Part shown: positions 45,062-56,229 of the stretch, in pieces
How positions within the stretch are numbered: the stretch's first letter is position 1
How the letters are laid out: every line of letters starts with the position of its first letter
NCBI GenBank assembly: GCA_963575745.1
Contig: CAUYUJ010017649.1
Coordinates: forward strand, 739,313-803,312
Direction: 5' to 3'
Length of the DNA: 64,000 nt
Source: Prorocentrum cordatum
Taxonomy: Eukaryota; Sar; Dinophyceae; Prorocentrales; Prorocentraceae
Position numbers and translations under genes: made by a program
The notes under the pieces: generated by a model
Database searches by the model: none
Seen by the model: the letters and a program-made list of their open reading frames with translations, nothing else
Told to the model about the DNA's origin: nothing

Positions 45062-45580
45062 CACGATGGTTCCGAGAGGTTGACATGTCACGAAACCCTG
45101 TGAACTCACAAGGTTCATGCTTGGTTCCACGATGGTTCCACGATGGCTCCGACGTCGCAAGTGTGACAAAACCTTATGGATGCACTGGGTTCCTGCTTGG
45201 TTCCACGATGGCTCCACGATGGTTCCGACGTCGAAAGTGTGACGAACCCCTCTGAACTCACAAAGTTCCTGCTTGGTTCCACGATGGTTCCACGATGGTT
45301 CCAACGCCGCAAATGTGACGAAACCTTTTGAATTCACAGGGTTCCTGCTTGGTTCCACGATGATTCCACGATGGTTCCGATGTTGCAAGTGTGGCGAAAC
45401 CCTATGAACTCAAAGGGTTCCTGCTTGGTTCCACGATGGTTCCACGATGGTTCCGACGCAGCAAGTGTGACGAAACGCTATGAATCCACAGGGTTCCTGC
45501 TTGGTTCCACGATGGTTCCACGATGTTTCCGACGTTGCAAGCGTGACGGGACCTTGTGAATTCACAGGGTTCCTGCTGCC
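45062..45580 (+). repeat. 76-bp satellite, about seven units
   Basis: TTCCTGC starts at 45114, 45190, 45266, 45342, 45418, 45494 and 45570: an exact 76-bp step each time. Each unit has GCTTGGTTCCACGATGG, TTCCACGATGGTTCCGAC, GCAAGTGTGACGAAACC and TGAACTCACAGGG. Substitutions but no indels over more than 450 bp. Confidence 0.97.
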
Positions 45581-45639
45581 CCAAAGAAAGCGCGCTCGCG
45601 CGCTGTCGCACCTGTTCGATTGTTTCATGTTGCGTTCTT

Positions 45640-45903
45640 TTTTCCAGTAGACATCTGCCGAGGGCACGTGAAGACCCCTCTTGGGGCCTTCACCGACTCG
45701 GGATCGCTGACGCCACGGCCGCAGCGGCAAGGACAGGCGGCGGGTCCCAGTGTTGGGAGGAGACCCTGGAGGCGTACCGCGCCCGGCTGAAGGCCTGCGC
45801 GGCGCAAATCAGTTGCGCCTGTTACGTCGACGACTTGTGCCGCGAGCTGCCGTCCAGGGTAAAGGACCTGGACCGCCGCCAGGGAGGCCGCCTCGCCAAG
45901 TGA
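45640..45903 (+). CDS. C-terminal fragment of unrecognised protein
   Basis: A frame ending TGA at 45903 reads WEETLEAYRARLKACAAQIS, then CACYVDDLCRELPSRVKDLD and RRQGGRLAK. Composition is natural and the charged helical tail resembles the ends of proteins common in dinoflagellates, but I cannot name the family. The start is uncertain; upstream lies the 76-bp satellite. Confidence 0.3.
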   Translation, partial: FSSRHLPRAREDPSWGLHRLGIADATAAAARTGGGSQCWEETLEAYRARLKACAAQISCACYVDDLCRELPSRVKDLDRRQGGRLAK

Positions 45904-46243
45904 TGCGGTTCGCTGAAGAATAGCACGTGCCCCATTTAAGGAAACTTTCGCACCTGTCTGTCGGGGGTCCAAAACGGCGCGGGAAGCTGGGGGCACCTCG
46001 GGCCAAAATCACCTCTGACAATCTCCGACCAGGATACCCCCAGAGGGGGCGGGGGGGGGGCACCGCGCACCCACGTGACCGAAGCGGCCCGAACCTGCGT
46101 GCGCGCCCTCTCCAGCCCCTGGACCCTCCGCGGTACCCGCTGAGCCACCATCTCGGGCCGAGACTGGCCGTGGCGACCACATAACGAGGTAGGCGAGGAG
46201 GCACGGGGCATGACAGTTAAAGGACTGGGCTCGATCGGACCAG
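45904..46243. other. spacer without recognised gene
   Basis: Nothing recognised. Confidence 0.45.
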
Positions 46244-46372
46244 GGAGGAGAGGGAGGAGAGGGAGGAGAGGGAGGAGAGGGAGGAGAGGGAGGAGAGGGA
46301 GGGAGAGGGAGGAGAGGGAGGAGAGGGAGGAGAGGGAGGAGAGGGAGGAGAGGGAGGAGAGGGAGGAGAGCC
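46244..46372. repeat. GAGGAGAGGG 10-bp minisatellite
   Basis: About 13 units with one CAT-free GGGA slip near 46300. Confidence 0.95.
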
Positions 46373-46489
46373 TCTGGCCTCTGGGCTCGGCCCTGGCAGG
46401 GGTTTGGCCTGTGGCCGAGGGGGCTGACCTCGGCGGTGTCGGAGGTCCCCGAGGCAGAGTCGCGGGGTCAGCACAGGGTCCCTCCACCT

Positions 46490-46682
46490 CCACCTCCTCC
46501 TCCTCCTCCTCCTCCTCCTCCTCCCCCATCCCTCTCCCCCTCCTCCTCCCCCTCCCCTCCTCCTCCTCCTCCTCCTCCTCTCCTCCTCCTCCTCCTCCTC
46601 CTCCTCCTCCTCCTCCTCCTCCTCCTCCTCCTCCTCCTCCTCCTCCTCCTCCTCCTCCTCTTCCTCCTCCTCCTCCTCCATC
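46490..46682. repeat. (CCT)n microsatellite
   Basis: CTCCTC with CCC interruptions. Confidence 0.96.
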
Positions 46683-46909
46683 TCCCTCTCCAACAGAAAG
46701 TCCCCAGTCCCACGAGCCTGGCCTCTGGAGGCGCCGCAGGAGGCTCCCCGAGGCCCAGAGAGGGCTGGAAATACCAACAATCAGTCAGCCCTGCGGAGTG
46801 CACGGCCTATACCGCCCGCCGCGGGACAGGGCGGATAAGGGGATGCAGAACAAGCGCGCAGGGGCGCGCATCCGAGTGAGGGGGGGGGGACCAGATGTGC
46901 TGAGCCCCC

Positions 46910-47220
46910 CGCAAAAATTCTTCCACTGAGGCCGTAGGTGGAGCTCCCGATGGGGCACGATCAGCGCGATGGGTGCGCCAACATGAGCGGCAGGACGCCC
47001 TGCGATCTTGCCCACTGGCGCCGTAGGTGGAACTCCCTTCCCTCTGGGGCACGAAACGTGCAATGTGTGTACCGAAATTAGCGAGGGGCGGCATGCGAGC
47101 TTGCCCTCTGGGACCGACGGTGGAGCCCACTGTGGAGCGCGAGACGTGCAAGAGTTCGCCGAATGAGCGGGGTGGCGGCATGCAAATTTGCCCACTGGGG
47201 GACCGCAGGTAGGGGCTCGT
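46910..47220 (-). repeat. minisatellite of about 90 bp, second cluster, inverted
   Basis: Reverse complement of the 13631-14100 family. In that orientation it shows TTTCGGTACACAC, CGTGCCCCAGAGG and GTTCCACCTACGGCGCC. Three to four units; GTAGGTGGAGCTCCC and GTAGGTGGAACTCCC mark unit starts. Confidence 0.82.
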
Positions 47221-47764
47221 CATGAACTGTGGGAGGTAGGGCGCGGTGCTGCATATTCAAGAGACGGGCCCATCAACTCAGGAGTGCTGGGAACAAGAGG
47301 CCTGAAACACCAGCCCCCTTCCTGCGGCGCCGTCGCGGCCGCGGAGCTGCCGCCGTCGCCACCGATGCTGTCACTGCCGTCCGCGTCATCGACGCCGCCG
47401 TCGCGAACGCCGCGAAGCCGCCGACGTCGCCGCTGCCGCCGCTACCAACCGCGTCGTCGACGTCGCCGTCGTGACCGCCGCGGCCGCCACCGCAGCCGCC
47501 ACCGTGGCCGCCGCCGCCATCCTTCGCCGCCGCCGCGGGCGGGCGGGCGGGCGGGCGGGCCGGCCGCCCCCTGGGAGGGCCGCGGGGGGCGGGGGCTGCG
47601 CGCGTCCTCATGCGAGAGGCCAGGCTCGGGATGCCCCCGACGAGGGCCTGCGCAAACGGGAGGAGGTCGGCTGGTCGGTCCCCGGCCGACCATCCACAGG
47701 AGGAGGGCCGAGCCCTGGTCGGCGGGCGAGTTCCGAACGCCGTGGATGAGAGGGAAGAGGAGGA
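47221..47764. other. GC-rich CGCCGCC spacer
   Basis: CCGCCGTCGCC-rich tract (47330-47530) and GGGCGGGC repeat (47536-47560). Frames are open because of GC; none is recognisable. Confidence 0.5.
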
Positions 47765-47880
47765 TGACGAGGAGGAGGAGGAGGCGGAGGAGGAGGAGGA
47801 AAAGGAGGAGGAGGAGGAAGAAGAGGAGGGTGAGGAGGAGGGAAAAGTGGGAGAGTTGGAGGGGGAGGGGGAGGGGGAGG
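47765..47880. repeat. (GGA)n microsatellite
   Basis: GAGGAGGAGG with GAA and GGG variants. Confidence 0.94.
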
Positions 47881-48039
47881 CAGAGGATGGGGAGGCAGAG
47901 GGGCCAACGGCGAGGACGATGACGATGACGACGACGAGCGAAAGGAGGAACACGACGGCGACGAGGAGGAGCTGCGAGGCGAGGCGCAGGAGGAGGACCA
48001 GACCAAAAATTAAATGCACCAACGATGTCACAATGTCCT

Positions 48040-48041
48040 GC

Positions 48042-48082
<41 letters not shown>
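48040..48082. repeat. (CA)n microsatellite
   Basis: About 20 CA units. Confidence 0.97.
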
Positions 48083-48086
<4 letters not shown>

Positions 48087-48965
48087 TCCGCCCTGTCTTC
48101 ATGAGCCACGAGTCGTCGCAGTCGTTCCTCGACGCTGTGGGGGGGAGGCCCCTCCGTGACTTCTCCTTGCGAAGCCTGGAGGTCTTGTGAGCAGTGGGCG
48201 CCAGCCTCGTCGACCTCCAACGCTGAGGCGCGACCGACCAGACCGCTCTCCACGCCACTCGCTCGCGAGGGCGTCAGCGCCCGAGCGCTGGCCCTGTCTG
48301 CGGCCGGGCGCCCGCCCGCGGGGCAGACCCGCCGAAGGGAGATTTGCTCCGGGGGAGCGCCGGCGCCTGAGCGCCCAGCAGGGCACACTGAAGTGGCCCA
48401 GGGACACACACACACACACATACATGAATAGACACAAAAGACGCTGCCCTGGAAAACCCGAGGGTTGGGGGGAGAGCGCGGGGGGCGCTGCTCGTTGGTT
48501 AGGCACGCGCCCGCGCGGGGGGCGAGCGACGCACTCGTCGCTCGCCGCTCCCCGCAGGAGCGCGCGGGCGCAGCGAGACCCCGCGCCCCGCCCCAACCAA
48601 AGGAGCGGCGAAGGGTGAAGGGGAACAAAAGCCGCTACAGCGGCCCGACCACGCGCGCACCGAGGGCGCCGGCCTCGCGTTCGGCCGAAAAGCGCCCACG
48701 GGGCGGCGCGTGCGACGCGGGGGTATATTGACCCTCCCCCCACCGCAGGGAGACGTGGGTAAGGAACACGAACAAGACGAGGAACACGAAGTCCATGAAG
48801 ACCTGAGGCGAGGCAACCCAAACGCACCCCCCCAACCGAACCCAGCCCGCCCCACCACAGGCAACGCGGCGAACCGCGGCGCCAGCGGCGGGGCGGCTGG
48901 GGGAAATGGTGCTTTTGTGACACCGAACAAAACTGCGTTGCGTTCTCGCCCACAAATCCCAGGAT
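48083..48965. other. GC-rich spacer without recognised gene
   Basis: Long open minus-strand frames reflect GC content; a short CA run at 48408-48422. Nothing recognised. Confidence 0.45.
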
Positions 48966-49087
48966 GCCCCATATTTCCACATATTTTCGAGTTTCTTGTC
49001 TTCCCCCCACCCCACTTCCCAGATTTCCCCAGATTTTCCTGGGAGTCGACGATGAATTGTGTCTGTGTGTGTGTTCTGTCCCTCCTG
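48966..49087 (-). repeat. dispersed repeat D1, copy 3
   Basis: More diverged copy of 29562-29723 (CATATTTTCGAGTTTCTTGT, CCCCAGATTTTCCTGGG, GTGTCTGTGTGTGTG). Confidence 0.78.
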
Positions 49088-49124
49088 AGAGACGAGACGA
49101 GACGAGGCGAGACGAGACGAGACG
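49086..49124. repeat. (GAGAC)n pentanucleotide
   Basis: About 7 units. Confidence 0.92.
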
Positions 49125-49980
49125 CTGCAGTGCGCGCCAGGGCGCAGCCCTCTTAAGAGCGCAGCGGGGGAGGCCGTGGCCCCTCAGGTGTCGACGGGCT
49201 GTGCGTTCGGAGCGATGCGGGTCGAGGCCGGACCGCCTCACAGACATCTGCACTCCTGGGCGGTCTTGGGGGCGGGGTCGTCCTCGTCACCGCTGCAGAG
49301 GTCCAGGGGTCGATTCGAGGGAGGCCTCCAGCGCCAAGAAAATCGACGCGATCGTTTTCCCCCGCTTTCGGCATCGAGGGGCAGTCTGGGGCCCTGTGGC
49401 TTCAAGCACATGTCTGGCACGCGAGATCAATCACTACAAGGGGTCGAGAACTCCAGGGGCAGCGCAGTGGAAAAAGCACGACTGCGGTTCAGGCTCAAGC
49501 TACTGTCGCCCAGAAGGATGGGATCGAGTCAAAGTGGAGGAGTGCGCCAACTTCCCGCTTTGCACGTGGGTCGTGCGAGAGAGGTAGAACTATGGAATGG
49601 GAAGGTACTGGCATAAAGCATGCTTGGTTTCGGCCCACCCCCGAGAGAGGAGGATGACAAGATGGCCTTTCGATCATTCAAGAAAAGCGGCAGTTACAGC
49701 ACACTGGGATTTGAGGCTCCAAAGCATACATATTCCGACGACCAACGTGGACACAGATCGCCACACAGATCGCCACACTGCTCCTTGGCCCCAGATCGGT
49801 CTGGCCAGCACCAGCGTTTCCCCAAGAGCGCAGAATCCAAGGAAGGCTTCCAAGGGGGAGGGGGGGCCTGAGATTATCTCGAAGCTCACACACCAGAGAA
49901 GGGGGAAGGGGAAGGGGGAGGAGGGGGAATGGGGGGAGAGGGGGGGAGAGAAAGAGAGAGAGAGAGAGAGGAGAGGCAAG
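49125..49980. other. spacer without recognised gene
   Basis: Purine-rich at 49890-49980 including (GA)14. Nothing recognised. Confidence 0.45.
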
Positions 49981-50090
49981 GCAGGAGCGCTCGCGCCATG
50001 CCTGACATCGTACCCCTCCCACCAATCCCTGCCCGTTGCGCTGATCTGCTTCTCTGCCCGCCGACGGGTGTCCATAGCGGACCTGGAGCC
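49981..50090 (+). repeat. direct repeat, copy 1
   Basis: GGAGCGCTCGCGCCATGCC onward resembles 50578-50690 (GGAGCGCTCGCGCCACAGC, TGACATCNTNCCCC, TTNCGCNGA). Confidence 0.65.
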
Positions 50091-50577
50091 CCCAAAGGGA
50101 CACCCTCTTGTTCTGCGCAATCGGACAAGGGTGGCTGTGCACAGCAGATGAGGAGATGGCGCATGAGCTGGTTGGGAAAGCAGGAGGAGGAAGGCAGGAG
50201 AAGGAGGAGGAGGAGGAGGAGGAGGGAGTACGAGGAGGAACAGCAGGAGCAGGAGCAGGAGTCGGAGGAGCGGGAGGAGCGGGAGAAACAGGAGGAGCAG
50301 GAGGGCCAGGGGAAGGCGGAGGATGGAAAGGAACGGGGAGCCAGAGACGAGGAAGGACTCGGATCCAGAGAAAGCGCCCGAACTGGGGCAAGAGTCCCGT
50401 TCTCAACGACGGGAACGAGGGGCCGGGGCTAGAATAAGACGCGCGCTGCAGCGTGAGCTTCCTTTTGGAACACCGAAAACGCTCCGACTGTGCAGAAGAA
50501 CTTCGAAAATATACCGGGAGGGGCGGGAGATCTCCCGCACGCCGCTGGGGGAGGCAGGAGAGTAGCATCCATGTCAA
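50091..50577. repeat. GGA-rich tract between direct repeats
   Basis: GGAGGAGCAGGAG words at 50180-50330, then unique DNA. No gene recognised. Confidence 0.6.
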
Positions 50578-50690
50578 GCTGGGAGCGCTCGCGCCACAGC
50601 TGACATCCTGCCCCATTCCTCCCCTCCCTTCCCATTACGCCGACCAGTTGTCGTCGCACGGAAGTGGGTGTCGCATTTGACCTCCACGCC
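50578..50690 (+). repeat. direct repeat, copy 2
   Basis: Partner of 49981-50090, about 75% identical. Confidence 0.65.
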
Positions 50691-50727
50691 TTGGAAGGGG
50701 GAGGGAGGGAGCGAGGAGGCAGAGGAG

Positions 50728-50764
50728 GAGGACGACGACGACGACGACGACGACGGCGACGAGA

Positions 50765-50819
<55 letters not shown>

Positions 50820-50820
50820 C
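50728..50820. repeat. (GAC)n microsatellite
   Basis: GAC units with two interruptions. Confidence 0.95.
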
Positions 50821-51046
50821 AGCAGCAGAATAGGCCAGCAGAGGCCTCGGAGGCCCGGGCGGCCCCCAGAAGTGTCCGAGGGTCGACGGCGTCGTCTGCA
50901 TGGTTTCCTATTCTAATGTGACTTCTGGTCAGTTTTCGTTGTCGTCCTCGTCGTTGGTGACGACGTGTTCGTCGACGAGGACGCCTGCAGCACCCGCAGG
51001 GGCGCCCGCAGAGGGGAGCGGAGCATCTTCCGCACAGACTCGAGGG

Positions 51047-51479
51047 TTTTGGACACCCGAGATGGGCACGGAAAGAATGGGCACTATGCCCAACAACAAA
51101 TGTTGCCCCAAGCCAACAGCGGCCGCTGTTGGGCAGGCGGCCTTCTGTCTCGAACGGACACAGGCCGCGGCGGCGTGGACAGCGAATCCTGTTGAAAATG
51201 AACAGGAATTGTTGTTGGGCATTGTACCCATTCTTTCAGTACTTTAGTAGTGGAAATAATTGGTTTTCAAAATGTTTGGTCCTTAGAAGCTCTGCGTGGC
51301 GACGCCCCCGTCGCCACGCGTGCCCTCTGCGTGCCTGCGGGGGCGCCGCCACGTAGAAGTGCTGGAGACCGCGCATTTGGGGCGTCGCCACGCACGCCCT
51401 CTGCGTGGCTGCGACCATTTGTTAAAACCCTAAAACCAATTCAATTCACTAATAAAGTACCCATTTCGGGCGTCCAAAA
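51047..51479. mobile_element. MITE family M1, copy B, carrying a nested MITE
   Basis: Ends TTTTGGACACCCGAGATGGG at the left and TTTTGGACGCCCGAAATGGG read inward from the right. The body matches copy A (25888-26101) including CCAACAGCGGCCGCTGTTGG. The right arm is split at 51242/51456 by a second element. GGG flanks both outer ends. Confidence 0.88.
51243..51455. mobile_element. 213-bp MITE (family M2) nested in M1
   Basis: Flanked by AGTAC at 51238-51242 and 51456-51460. Inverted ends: TTTAGTAGTG, AATTGGTTTT at the left; TTTATTAGTG, AATTGGTTTT inward from the right. Deleting it with one AGTAC gives ATTCTTTCAGTACCCATTT. Copy A has ATTCTTTCCGTACCCATTT uninterrupted. No ORF. Confidence 0.9.
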
Positions 51480-52273
51480 GGGCGGGGGGAGGGCTGCAGT
51501 CATGCGCAATAAGGGCAGGGGGGGCAGGGAGTGCGGCGGGCGCAGAGGCGAGGGCGCCCCCCTCGGAGCGGCCCGGAGGCGTCCGGGGCGGAGAGACGCA
51601 CGCGCAGAGCACCAGCTCGCTGGCATGTTTTTTTTGTTGTGTGGATCGCCCCTCATCGGGTCGATGGCCTATCTACAAGGCTACAAACAGCGAAACGGGA
51701 AAAATTACATTATCTGCAGTTCCACAGCAAGAGGAAGTAATTAGAAACAATACTGCAGGAAAGGCTGGCATCCTGTGTAAAAGGCGATACGCGGAAGGGG
51801 GCAGAGCATCTGCCGCACAGATTCCAGGGTGAGAGGAGAGCAGTATGAACATTGTGGAATGTATTGTGTACTGAATGATTGAAGACGGAAGGGAGGGAGA
51901 AGGGAGAGAAGGGGGACGAGGAAGGGAGGAAGCGGGAGGAAGAGGGGGAGGGTAGAGAGCAGGGTTGGGAAGCGGGAGAGGAGGGCCGGGACCAGGAGAT
52001 GGAGGAAGAGGTGGCCGACGACAAGGCCGAGGTGGAGGACGAGGTGGACTGCGGAGAGAAGCGCAGAGGACGGGGAAGGAGGACAGAAACGAGGCAGGAC
52101 AACTCGGGACGCGCACCGCCTGGCCGCCCCGAGCGCCAGAGGATCCCGCTCGGCACGCAGCCGCTGGTTGAGAGAGGTCATTTTGCCGGCCTCATTAGTC
52201 CAATTCTGACAAGGGTTGCTCGACTGCCTCCGAGACAGCCCCAAGAGGGCCCACAAGAGAGCCCCAAGAACAA
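51480..52273. other. spacer without recognised gene
   Basis: GGA/GAGG-rich at 51885-52090. Nothing recognised. Confidence 0.45.
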
Positions 52274-52303
52274 CGACGACGACGACGACGACGACGACGA
52301 CGT
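52274..52303. repeat. (GAC)n microsatellite
   Basis: About 10 units, following two CCCCAAGAGGGCCC words. Confidence 0.93.
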
Positions 52304-53129
52304 AAGACGTGCAACGACGCCTCGCGAAAGCGGGCGAGCGCGGGTGGGGGCATCCCGGCCTGGGGCTCGTCGAAGCTGGTCGGCCCCGCCGCCGCCACCC
52401 CGCGTGCAGCGCAGCCTGGCGTCAGCTTGCGGCTCCCTGCCCCGTCCGCCTCTCGCGGCCCAAAAAGGCGCGCACTGGGCACCCCCATGCGGGCGACCTT
52501 CGTAGGGCTGCCCCCTGCTCCGACTCCACCTCCTGATCTCCTCCCGCATGCCACACCCGCGCAAGCCTACGACAGGTTCGCATCGTGTCGACCCTGTCGT
52601 TGGTTCCTGACACCGCGGGGACCGTTCAGCCTCGCACGATTGGTCGTCCAAACGTCAGATCGTTCAACCGCGACCGATTCTGGGTCGCCAGCGGCATTCA
52701 AAGTCGAAAGCTGGCGGCGGCGGTGGGGTCGACGCGGGTCGACACGACGCGAGCCTCCCGCGCACTGGGGCAGGCTGTCCTGTTTGCACGGTGTCGCCGG
52801 CGCGTACCACCCCGAGCGCGCCTGCGCTCCCAGCATCCCGAAGCAGCGCCGCGAGAGCTCCGCCGCTGGGCGCCATGAGACGCACCCGCTCCTGGGAAAC
52901 AAAAAACAAGGGGGCAGGTGCTTTCCGCGCTTGGAAAAAAGCGCGCGGCTGCAGAATTCTTCACTGCGTGGGGCTCCCCATGCGTGCACCTATTCGCATG
53001 GACCTGTCCGCCGTGAGTGTCTAGGCGCAGGAGTTTTCGAATATGAGCGGGCTTGAATTGTGACGATGTGGTCATGAATCTAACTGCGAATGAATTGGAG
53101 TGTGAATGAGTCTCAGTAATACGAGCGCG
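52304..53129. other. GC-rich spacer without recognised gene
   Basis: Frames open on both strands, none recognised. AATGAGTCTCAG words at the right edge resemble those at 29060-29190. Confidence 0.45.
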
Positions 53130-53445
53130 TCTCTGCGCATGAGCCTGGGGCCTCCTGGGGCCTCCAGAGACCTCCTGGGCCTTCCCGGGGCCTCCAGGAG
53201 CCTTTTGGGGCATCCTGGGGCCTCTTGGGGCTTCGAGTGGCCTCCTGAGGCCTCCTGGAGCCTCGCGTAGCCTCCTGGAGCCTCCTGGAGCCTCCTGGGC
53301 CTCCTGGGGCCTCCTGAAGCCTCCTGGGCCTTCCCGGGGCCTCCAGGAGCCTCCCGGGGCCTCCTGGGGCCTCCTGGGGCTTCGAGTGGACCCCCTGAGG
53401 CCTCCCGGAGCCGCGCGTGGCCCCCTGGTGTCTCCTGGGACCTCC
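53130..53445 (-). repeat. 10-bp CCTCCTGGGG repeat block 1
   Basis: 53141-53299 contains 16 consecutive units at exactly 10 bp (CCTCCTGGGG, CCTCCTGGAG, CTTCCCGGGG). There is then a 1-bp slip and further units. Reverse-complement relative of the CCAAGAGG family. Confidence 0.93.
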
Positions 53446-53464
53446 TGGGGAGGATTCGTGCCCC

Positions 53465-53705
53465 AGGAGAGGCCCGATCTATAGGAAGAAGACGTACACA
53501 AAGCATTGCGGGCTGAAGCCACAGGAGAAAGGCAATATATAGGAACACACGTAAAACACCAAGGACTCGTGCCCCAGGGGAGGCATAATATTTAGGAGCA
53601 TACGTTAAACATTTAGGATTGCATACACAGGAGAAGGACAATATATAGACACATACGCACATCGAGGATTTGTCCTCCAAGTGAGGCCCAATATATAGGA
53701 ACATA
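53465..53705 (+). repeat. tandem repeat of about 50-60 bp
   Basis: GGCNNAATATATAGG marks units at 53471, 53531, 53583, 53636 and 53685. Each is followed by AACATACGTAAAACA and preceded by a GTGCCCCAGGAGA-like block. AT-richer than both neighbours. Confidence 0.85.
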
Positions 53706-53719
53706 CGTAAAACACATGG

Positions 53720-53995
53720 GATTGGAGCCACTCCTGTTGCCTTCTGAGGCCTCCTGCTCCTTGGGCCTCTCGGGGCCTCCTGTTGCCTTCTGGGGCCTCC
53801 TGGCGCTTCTTGTGGCCTCCTGGGGTCTCCTGTGGCTTCCTGAGGCCCCCTGGAGCTTCCTGGGGCCTCCTGGAGCCTCTTGGGACATCCTGTGGCCTCT
53901 CGAGTCTTCCTGTGGCCTCCTGATGCCTCCTGGGACCTCTTGTGGCCTCCTGGGGCCTCCTGGAGCCTGCTGGAGCCTCCTGTGGTATCCTGGGG
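53720..53995 (-). repeat. 10-bp CCTCCTGGGG repeat block 2
   Basis: Units GGGGCCTCCT, GTGGCCTCCT and GAGCCTCCTG at 10-bp steps. Mirrors block 1 across the 53-bp tandem repeat. Confidence 0.92.
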
Positions 53996-53999
53996 AGAA

Positions 54000-54420
54000 T
54001 ATGTGCCCACGAGTCTGGCCACCAAAACAGGCACACCGCTCGAGACATCGTCAAAATCTGAGCCCCCTGGGGTGCGATAACCAGCGCCTCGCACGAGACA
54101 TCCTCAGAATCTGCTCAGAAAACGAAAGATGTTCGCGACCAAAACAGGCGAACCGCCTGAGACATCTCCGCAATCTGGGCGCGAACGGAGGGCGTGAGAT
54201 ACCCCTGGCGGCCCCCCCGTAGGAGGCGCCTCGCACAAGACATCCTCAGAATTTGCTCCGACAACGAAGGATGTTCGCGACCAAAACAGGCAAACCACTC
54301 GAGACATCCCCGCCATTTCGGCGCGAACGGAGGCCGTGAGATACCCCCGGCGGCCCCCCCTTGGGAGTGCTAAAACCAGCAAACCGCTCGAGACATCCTC
54401 AGAGTTTGCTCCGCTATCAA
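54000..54420 (+). repeat. tandem repeat, unit about 141-154 bp
   Basis: GACATCCTCAGAATNTGCTC starts near 54097, 54238 and 54392, with a partial start at 54042. Units also share GATGTTCGCGACCAAAACAG and GCGCGAACGGAGG, GTGAGATACCCC. Confidence 0.88.
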
Positions 54421-54425
54421 CATCG

Positions 54426-54475
<50 letters not shown>

Positions 54476-54590
54476 AGCAGCATCATCAGCAGCAGCATCA
54501 GCATCAGCACCAGCATCAGCATCAGCATCAACAGCAGCAGCAGCATCATCATCATACTCATACTCATACTCATCCATCATTCACAATCAC
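54420..54590. repeat. (CAT)n(CAG)n microsatellite
   Basis: CATCAT then CAGCAG/CATCAG mixtures. Confidence 0.95.
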
Positions 54591-54733
54591 CATCAGACTC
54601 ACATCATACTCTCACCATACCATGCTCATCATCATGACACTCATCATCATCGTCTAGTGCAGAGAGGGAGGAGGGAGGGGAGGGATGATGATAAGTTAAG
54701 GGGTCCGGCGAGGTCAGAGAATAACTAACAACG

Positions 54734-54790
54734 ACCCCATCCTTTGGATATGGGGAATAGCAAGAACCCCATCCTTTGGATATGGGGAAG
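54734..54790 (+). repeat. tandem hairpin unit, two copies
   Basis: ACCCCATCCTTTGGATATGG followed by GGAA occurs at about 54734 and 54766. Each unit can fold CCCCAT-CC with GG-AT-ATGGGG. Confidence 0.8.
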
Positions 54791-56229
54791 AATGCCGAGA
54801 GACAGCGAATTAGCTAACAGAACGGAAGAGACAGGGAGGGAGCAGCATTGCCAGTAATGGACCACGTGAAGGCACAGTACGCCATCCTGCGCGTAAGCCG
54901 TGCGTCCCACGCGTCAAGCAACGCACGGTCCAAGCGGTGCGCGCAAACAGCACCAGAAGACAGCATCACAGCACTCAACCGATTTCACGCGGCAAACATG
55001 GCATCGGATCCTCCTGGCAGCGGATGGGCAGCGAACTCGGGCGCAAACGTGTCAAGAATTCTGGACGATCTCTTTCCAGGATGGCCCTAGGTCCTCTCCC
55101 GATTTCGGAAGCTGCTACAACGAATTGAAAAGATTGCGAACAGTAAACGTTGGCATGCTGTTGGTGGATGCTCGTACTGATCCAGGCGATGCTGGTGAAT
55201 GTGCTGATGCGAGTGGTGCTGGTGCGTTGTTGAAGGCAGGTCTTAGCAATGCTGATGCGAATGGTATTCCAAAGTGCATTCGAATGGTTGTCTGAGATAC
55301 TGGCACCCATAGTGTTGAAGTTGATGTAAATGACGACGTCAGCGTTCTCACAGACATTACCAATGCCGATGCCATACCATATCTACACTGTCCTGCACAC
55401 TCTGATGCCAAAGCTTTGCCAAAATCTATTCATTGAAAAGCGCCGTCACGATTCTATGTATGCGCAAATGCATGCGTCTAAGAACACAGGCGCTCGGCGT
55501 TGTAATCCCTCAGACACACGCTGGCAAGCAAGCAAACATGCCACATGTCTACATGAAATTGCGCACATACGCAAGCGAGCAAGTAAACATGACATCACAA
55601 AAATTGCCATGTCCCCCGCAGCAGCGACCCGGAGTAGGGGAAGTGGTGCAAAATTGCACAAGACATGCGAAAGAGAGAGAGAGAGAGATAAAAACAAAAA
55701 CAAAAAAAAAAAGAGAAGAAGTGACAAGATATGTAGACAAGCAAGTGAATCAAGACGGCGCTGGCAGCTTCCTGAAGCAATTCCAGCCGAAGACTGAAAC
55801 CCGCCGCTGGCGTCGACTTTTGCGTCTGGTGCATCGGGCGCCCGCGCACACGGGAACGCTGGCCCTGGGCCCCGGGCCATCCCGCCCGAGCCACGCCCCC
55901 GGACTCCCCAGGCATGACGCGGGCCCCCAGCAAGACCCACCTGGGCCCCCCCGATGCACGCCACGCCGCTAAAACGAGAGACCGCCACATGCGCCAATAT
56001 CTCGGCGTCGACGAAGTCCAACCAGCTTCCATGGCAAAGGCGGTTCCAAGAGATAGTTTTCCCCAATTTTCCCCGTCGGAAACGTGTCCCCCCCCACCTC
56101 CTCTACCCCTGCCCCTGGGGTCGGGACCAGGGTTCCCCAAAACATCAAAAGGCCCGCTTGGGCCCAAGATGGAACACAGACCTCAAATGGAACGAGACGG
56201 TCCAAATGGCCTGCAGCATGCCTCTCAGC
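54791..56229. other. spacer without recognised gene
   Basis: TGCTGATGCGA/TGGTGCTGGTG words at 55190-55270, (GA)9 at 55673-55690. Open frames are short and unrecognised. Confidence 0.45.

Noticed and set aside
45062-45580. CRISPR-like array
   Set aside because: Units are contiguous 76-bp satellite copies without unique spacers, in a eukaryotic context.
51427-51436. CCCTAAAA as telomeric sequence
   Set aside because: A single occurrence inside a MITE end, not a tandem array.
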